NCBI RefSeq assembly: GCF_001411555.2
Contig: NC_049903.1
Span: 27,788,270-27,852,269 of the forward strand
Direction of reading: 5' to 3'
Length of the DNA stretch: 64,000 bases
From: Juglans regia
Lineage: Eukaryota; Streptophyta; Magnoliopsida; Fagales; Juglandaceae
Numbering within the stretch: the first letter of the stretch is position 1; every line of letters begins with the position of its first letter. Positions 58,652 to 64,000 of the stretch are shown here, in pieces. The position numbers and the translations under genes were made by a program. Under the pieces are notes generated by a model. That model searched no databases, was not told where the DNA came from, and saw only the letters and a list, made by a program, of their open reading frames with translations.

Positions 58652-59799
58652 GGCAAGTAATGCAAGCATCTCCAGTGATTCCCCCACCATCTACTTCCTT
58701 GCATGAGACATCTCCTTTGCATTTTCTTTGCCAATCCTCTGTACAACAATAATTCACCGTCCGTGCTGAATGGAGTAAGATCTGAGCAGGTTTGGTTTGA
58801 ACATATAACATATGGGGGTGTCAGCTGTATGGCCTCTGTTGGGCACTGTTGTAAGTTTTTTGTTTTTTTTTCTCGGTGTTTTTCTTTTTCACTTATGTAG
58901 GAAAAGTATTCTGGATAGCCAGAGTAAAGCTGATTATTGTTTTCTGTTTCCTTGTCGCAGTGAATGTTAATCCTAGGTTTATGTTTGTTAAAGAGAGTGT
59001 CATTGAAGGGTCATGTGACTAATCATGCCAATAAGCATGATTAACATTCAAATCCAACTTGAGTGAGTGCCTATGGCTTCCAGCCATTTAGGTCCCTCCT
59101 ATTCAATTTTGAGTAGATAGGATTCGACTATGGTCACTTTCAAATAGAGAGGTGGTTGCCTCCGATTGCCCTCCTTTTTTATCTTAGAAAAAAGGTAAAT
59201 TTAATTGTATGACATGATAATGATAAGATACAAGTGACATCAATTGAACATTGATATTTGTCATAATTAGTCATTCCCAAAGTGTAAAATTTGACTAGCC
59301 CATGAATTTGTGCCTATCGATATTAAGATGGTAATCTAAATAAACAAAAACACAAAGGGTTAAACTATTTCAATAATTTATTATTATCTGTCTATAATAA
59401 TGAGTCTAGACCTTCCTACTTACTTGGACTAAATGCTCCTCAATAGATCTCACATTGGACTAAAATACCCTTGTTACAGATACTGATCAGGCTAAAATGT
59501 CCTTTCTATATATATAAACTGTTAAAATAACCCAACAACATAACAAATTAGATAGAAATACCCCTAATTGAAATCAAACCAGTCGATTGGCATCTAACCA
59601 ATGACCCATGCTAGAGATCGACTACTCTCGTTGGTTGGTTGGTTCACCTTGATTTTGCTCTTATTCATCTTGCTATACGTCCAAGCCTTCTCCATCGGTA
59701 GTTGGAAGCAAAACTAAGACCGGATGTAACTAAAGGAAAACTTGTCTTATATTATTAAACTGAGAAAGGAAAAGTCCATTTTCTGTTCCAACACTGTTG
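58652..59799 (+). other. 3' flank of IMPA9 and intergenic DNA
   Basis: The first 300-350 bp look like IMPA9 3'UTR (T-rich, TTTGTTTTTTTTTCTC near 58859). No ORF or repeat is recognised after that. Confidence 0.5.
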
Positions 59800-61060
59800 A
59801 CACCAAAGATGGATGGGTCGTAGAGGATGTGCGTAGATAGTCGGAGCAACCCACAACCATGGCAAGGATGAACCATAGTGCGACCTATTGGAAAGATGGA
59901 TGTTGTGATATCAACCCACGATAAAGATAGACCACGATGCTACGATATTGACCTGCGTCAACATGACCCACAGTAGAGATCATGACAGAGATGGACGCTG
60001 TTATATCGACATGTCGATGTGACCCACGACAAAGATGGACCACGAATCTGTCATGCGTACAAATTGACGTAGGGTGAGGAGCATTTTGCCTCCCATGATA
60101 CTTGACAAGACAGTGAACATTTTTGCTCTCCATGGTGCTTGCCGAGAGCCGAGGTGCAAGTACTTTTGTTCGCCATGTTGCTTGCCTCCGAGCAAGCACT
60201 TTGCCTCATGCAATCCACGATAGAGATGGACATTGCAATATTGACCCACGAGGCCATTTTGTGTCCAGATCAACCCAAGAATATACCATTTTGTTGAGGT
60301 GAAGAGAATTTTGCCTCCTATGGTACTCGTTGGGGGTGGTGAGCACTTTTGCTCTCTATGGTGCTTCCCCAGATGGCGAGCACATTGCCTCGCACTAAGC
60401 TCGTTAAGGTGGCAAACACTTTTGCTCCATTTGATGCTCGTCTAGGGAGCAAGTTTGTTGCCCATTGTGTTCATCAGGGGTTGAGGTGGTGAGCTTTTTT
60501 GGTCGCCATGTTGTTTGCCTTGAGGCGAGCACTTTCTCACTCCATCACCCAAGATGGTGAGCTTCATGCTCTTGCGTTGCTTACTTTTGCTCTCCACGAT
60601 GCTCGTTTTGAGGTGCAAGCACTTTTTCAACACCCCAAAGTTGCAAGCATTTTTTTCTTCATTATGCCAAGCACTTTGCCTCTCTAATGTACTCGCTGTC
60701 CTGTTTGGATACTAGAAGTATTTCATCTTATCTCATCTCATTTCATCATTATAACTTTTTCAAATTCTCATACAAAACATAGTAAATAATTCAATTTTTT
60801 TAAATTTTTAAATAATAATAATATTATAAAAGAATATTATAATAATATTTTATTTAATTTTTAATTTTTATCTCAACTCATTTCATATCAATTTACTATT
60901 CAAACAACACCTTAGGATGCGAGCACTTTTCCTTAAAGGTGAGCACCCTCATACTCCTCAAGTTGAGATGGCGAGTTTCATACTCTCAAGTCCCACGATG
61001 CTCGCCTAGAGCACAAACATTGTTGCCTCCATGGTACTCGTCTCAAGGAAGTGCTTGGCC
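59800..61060. repeat. Degenerate tandem-repeat DNA
   Basis: 59800-60270 repeats variants of GACCCACGATAGAGATGGAC with CGATATTGACC. 60050-60690 and 60915-61050 repeat variants of GGTGGCGAGCACTTTTGC..CTCCATGGTGCTCG. Units are too diverged for a fixed period by eye, roughly 35-65 bp. Short frames on both strands arise from repeat composition and are not genes. A MITE A copy interrupts it at 60696-60912. Confidence 0.65.
60696..60912. repeat. MITE family A, copy 9
   Basis: Left TCCTGTTTGGATACTAGAAG; right, reverse complemented, AGGTGTTGTTTGAATAGTAA, followed by TA. Core CATACAAAACATAGTAAATA and AATAATAATATTATAAAAGA. Inserted in the tandem-repeat tract. Confidence 0.8.
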
Positions 61061-61745
61061 AAACATTATTTATGCCATCAGTTGAGGCATCCTTCGTGAA
61101 TTTTTTATATATAATCTTTAAATTATTTGTCAATGATTTTATGACATATTAAAAGATCATGAAGGATTAATGGTTAAAATAATAATTAATATAATTTTTA
61201 ATTTAAATGTAATTATCAAAATATATCTTGGGTTAATTGTAAGGAGTTATACTTGAAAGCTTGTGTGAAAAATGTATATTTCAAATTGCTGATATCTATA
61301 TAAATTTTGATACGTCATTAACATGAAATGTATATTTTGAACGTTTGTGCGTAGAAAGTTTAGACTAGATCATTAGCATATTGGTTGAGTTTTAAATGGT
61401 TGATGTGGAGGTATCTCCGCGGGTCATGAATATAAATTTTTCTTTAATAATGAATGATGACGTCTCTCTTTAAATAAATAATAATAATAATTAAAAAAAT
61501 TAAATTAAAAAAAAAAAAAAACGTTAGTCATCACCACTCAGCACTCACCAGTCTATGTAAAACCTCCGAGAAAACCCCTCAAGTCCAAAAACCTAACGGC
61601 CGCCATAGCCTGCCTGCAACCAAAGACCGTGCTTTTGTTTGTTATCTTCTGCTAAAAAGGCGGAAGGTAAAGAGCACGAGGTCATTTGCAAAGTAGTTTC
61701 TCTCAGAATCTTCCTTGATCTGACTCTGCTCGTCGTTCCTCAACC
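61061..61745 (+). other. Upstream region of the helicase gene
   Basis: AT-rich sequence with a poly-A run at 61506-61521. From about 61530 it becomes less AT-rich and is probably the transcribed leader (GCACTCACCAGTC..CGGCCGCCATAGCC). No TATA box stands out. Confidence 0.4.
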
Positions 61746-64000
61746 ATGGAAAAAGCCTCGTTTTTGTTTTCTGGTATTCACTTTGATCGGAAGAAATTCG
61801 CCAAAGATTTCACCAGATTCCAGGTATGAATTTTTTTTCTTCTTCTTCATCTTCTTCTAATTATTCAAACAATAATCTCCCTCATAGTAGGCTGATTTCT
61901 TGTCAAACCTCCCATGTTTCATCTAGGAGAAGAAAGAAGATAAATCGATAGAGGACTCACACTTGCTTGAAACTGAAATATCTGAACCGGGGGAGGGGAA
62001 GACTTCTCTCAAGAAGCGGAAGCGGAAGTCACTGGCTTCAGGTAATTCATTTTATTTTGTAAATAAATATTTTTTTTTGTTTTGTCGAGTTCAATTTTCG
62101 TAAGCTGACATTCGCATTTCATTTCAAAAGAAACGGTAGAGGGATTCACCGTCTTTAAGAGTTCGAAATCAGCAGCAGCAGCTGCACCTGTGGTCCTGAA
62201 CGAGGAGAATGATCAAGCCGAAAATAGGCTCTCCAAAGAAAAGAAGGAACTATATAGGCAACAAGAGGTCTCTTCTATTTCTTCATCTACTTCTAGTTCT
62301 TTGGCTTTCTTCTCTTAAGATTTTTTAATGTATTTTTTTGTGAAATTATTTTTAATTTGATTTTCTTTATGCGGATAGCGGGATGCTCTTTCACGGAAGA
62401 AGTACAACATTCATGTTTCCCGGAATAATGTAGCAACCCCACTTCAAAGTTTTGCAGAGTTAAGCTCTAGGTATTCCCTATTTCTATTTCATGCTAGTAG
62501 TTGGGTACGCCTTGCGTCTATGTTAATCTTTTTACTAAAGAAGCTCCCGCTGTTAATACTTTATCTGTTGTCCCGAGTAGCTAGTGCTTTCTTCTTCTTT
62601 TAGCTATCTTCGTTGTTTTTCATACAGGTAAAATATTCCAGCTGCTCCCCCGCCCACAAGCCCCACCGCAGGGGGTGGGGGGGAGGGGTTGGTTTGCCAA
62701 ATTCTTTGGCATTTAAAATATGTTACCGCACAAAACTTTGGTTTGGTGTGGCCCTGATACTGGATGTAGAGCATTAGAATATATGTTTTTCTTCCTTACT
62801 TGATCACAATTCTTTACCTTCTCTTTTGCAAGTTTTTGCTTGCAATAATTTTTACTAAAAATGCAAATTTGTGTGATATGTTTACAGATATGGGTGTGAG
62901 CCTTATTTGTTACGCAATTTGGCCAAACTCGGATTTAAAGAGCCTACACCAATCCAAAGGCAGGCTATTCCAGTCCTTTTATCCGTAGGGTCTCTTATTT
63001 TAGCTATTCTCTTCTGGCTGATTTAAGTTTTTTCTCTTTCTTATCTTTAGCTTCCATTTATTTATAAAATTGAGTGTATATTTCCTAATCTTCAGCTTCA
63101 TTGAACTTTGAAATGGATTAATATAACTTGGTGTGGAAGTTGTTCTGACTATTGTCATAATTTCATTTTAGGGTCAGGAATGCTTTGCGTGTGCTCCAAC
63201 TGGATCCGGTAAAACTATGGCTTTTGTGTGTCCCATGCTAATGAAACTTAAGGTATTATTTTATGTCTTCAACATCTTTGTCCAATGACGATTCTTGAGA
63301 TTCTGTTATTGCCTATTTTTTACAAGTATCTATATTATCACATATTAGGATGCCTCAACTGATGGCATCCGAGCTGTTATCCTCTGTCCCACACGAGAGC
63401 TGGCTGCTCAGACCACCAGAGAAAGTAAGAAACTGGCAAAAGGGAAAAAGTTCCGTATCAAAGTGATGTCGAGACAGCTATTAAGAAATACTGATTTGTC
63501 AAAGCTGCCTTGCGATATACTGATATCAACACCACTAAGGTTAAGGTTGGCTATTCGCAAGAAGAAGCTTGACTTAAGAAGGTGCGTGGTGTCAACATCT
63601 TGTTTATGCAAAACTAGATGGTTTGGTTAAAAATTAAGAAATTTGAAACAACTGCCTATGGATCAATTCAGCTAGTAGAATGAACAGTATTTTATTTCTC
63701 CTTGTTGAGTTTATATTAAGATTAAAATTTACTTATAAAAAAAAAATATTAAGATTAAAACGACTATGTTTTCTTGTACCCCTGAGAGTGGTTTTAAAGG
63801 AAGTTATGCACTATTGACAGCTCTCAGTGGTCTATAGACTGGTTTGAAATGCTCCACTAAGTGCTTTGGTACTTTGCAGGGTTCAGTATCTTGTCCTGGA
63901 TGAATCTGATAAGTTATTTGAGCATGGTTTATTAAAGCAGATTGATTCTGTGGTCAAAGCTTGCTCAAATCCTTCAATAATACGCTCCATGTTTAGTGCT
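61746..64000 (+). CDS. RH57: DEAD-box RNA helicase, RH57/Rok1 type (5' part)
   Basis: Eight exons are visible: 61746-61823, 61927-62041, 62131-62267, 62379-62470, 62888-62984, 63172-63252, 63349-63581, and 63880 past the window end (318 codons so far, phases close). MEKASFLFSGIHFDRKKFAK opens the protein, then a basic stretch (KKRKRKS). The helicase core follows: Q motif (FKEPTPIQRQAIP), motif I (APTGSGKT), Ia (PTRELAAQ), a TPLRL motif Ib, and motif II as DESD in VLDESDKLFEHG. DESD instead of DEAD and the N-terminal layout fit the Rok1/DDX52/RH57 branch, nucleolar helicases acting in small-subunit rRNA processing. The exon 3 donor (GAG|GTCTCT) is weak but is required by frame. Motifs III-VI lie beyond the edge. 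Confidence 0.92.

Noticed and set aside
1..64000. CRISPR arrays, bacterial operons or defence islands
   Set aside because: Spliced plant genes and plant transposons throughout. The direct repeats seen are explained by transposons, LTRs or minisatellite decay.

Overview
The window is nuclear DNA from a woody eudicot. The evidence is spliced genes with GT-AG introns, plant-specific protein families, very AT-rich intergenic DNA and many retrotransposon and MITE remnants. A roughly 200-bp MITE built on GAGATG/CATCTC tracts recurs about nine times. From general knowledge this suggests a Fagales tree (walnut, hickory or oak relatives), but that placement is tentative.

Six host genes are supported. 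On the minus strand: a small putative secreted-peptide gene (4779-5629, three exons), a single-exon 'protamine P1 family' type basic/acidic protein (12284-13270), a four-exon POLAR-like polarity protein (16098-18625), and a single-exon lipid phosphate phosphatase gamma / dolichyl-diphosphatase type enzyme (31254-31916). On the plus strand: importin subunit alpha-9 (50473-58651, eleven exons, 518 residues) and the first eight exons of a DEAD-box RNA helicase of the RH57/Rok1 type (61746 to past the window end). Introns were placed by reading GT-AG borders and checking that codon phase closes. No tRNA, rRNA or CRISPR array was seen.

The genes do unrelated cellular jobs: ER lipid phosphate chemistry, nuclear import, RNA unwinding and asymmetric division. 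Their grouping looks like ancestral gene order. As I recall, IMPA-9 and LPP-gamma are adjacent loci in Arabidopsis and a protamine-P1-type gene lies close by. Here the two are about 18.5 kb apart, and the gap is filled by transposons.

Region by region. 1-3.6 kb: two minus-strand LINE remnants. 3.6-19 kb: gene-bearing, with MITEs and hairpin elements. 20-26 kb: Ty3/gypsy, Ty1/copia and TRIM fragments plus a 1.5-kb TIR element. 27-35 kb: MITEs and a hAT-like non-autonomous element around the phosphatase gene. 35.9-45 kb: a decayed LINE split by a 3.7-kb hAT transposon with a perfect 8-bp target duplication. 45-50 kb: a cluster of hAT-like and Mutator-type non-autonomous elements, several nested. 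50.5-58.7 kb: importin alpha-9, whose introns hold a TRIM cluster, a hAT-like element and two LINE tails. 59.8-61 kb: degenerate tandem-repeat DNA. 61.7-64 kb: the helicase. I found no convincing new multi-gene system. The most notable points are the transposon families and their nesting, the conserved gene order and the small secreted-peptide gene.
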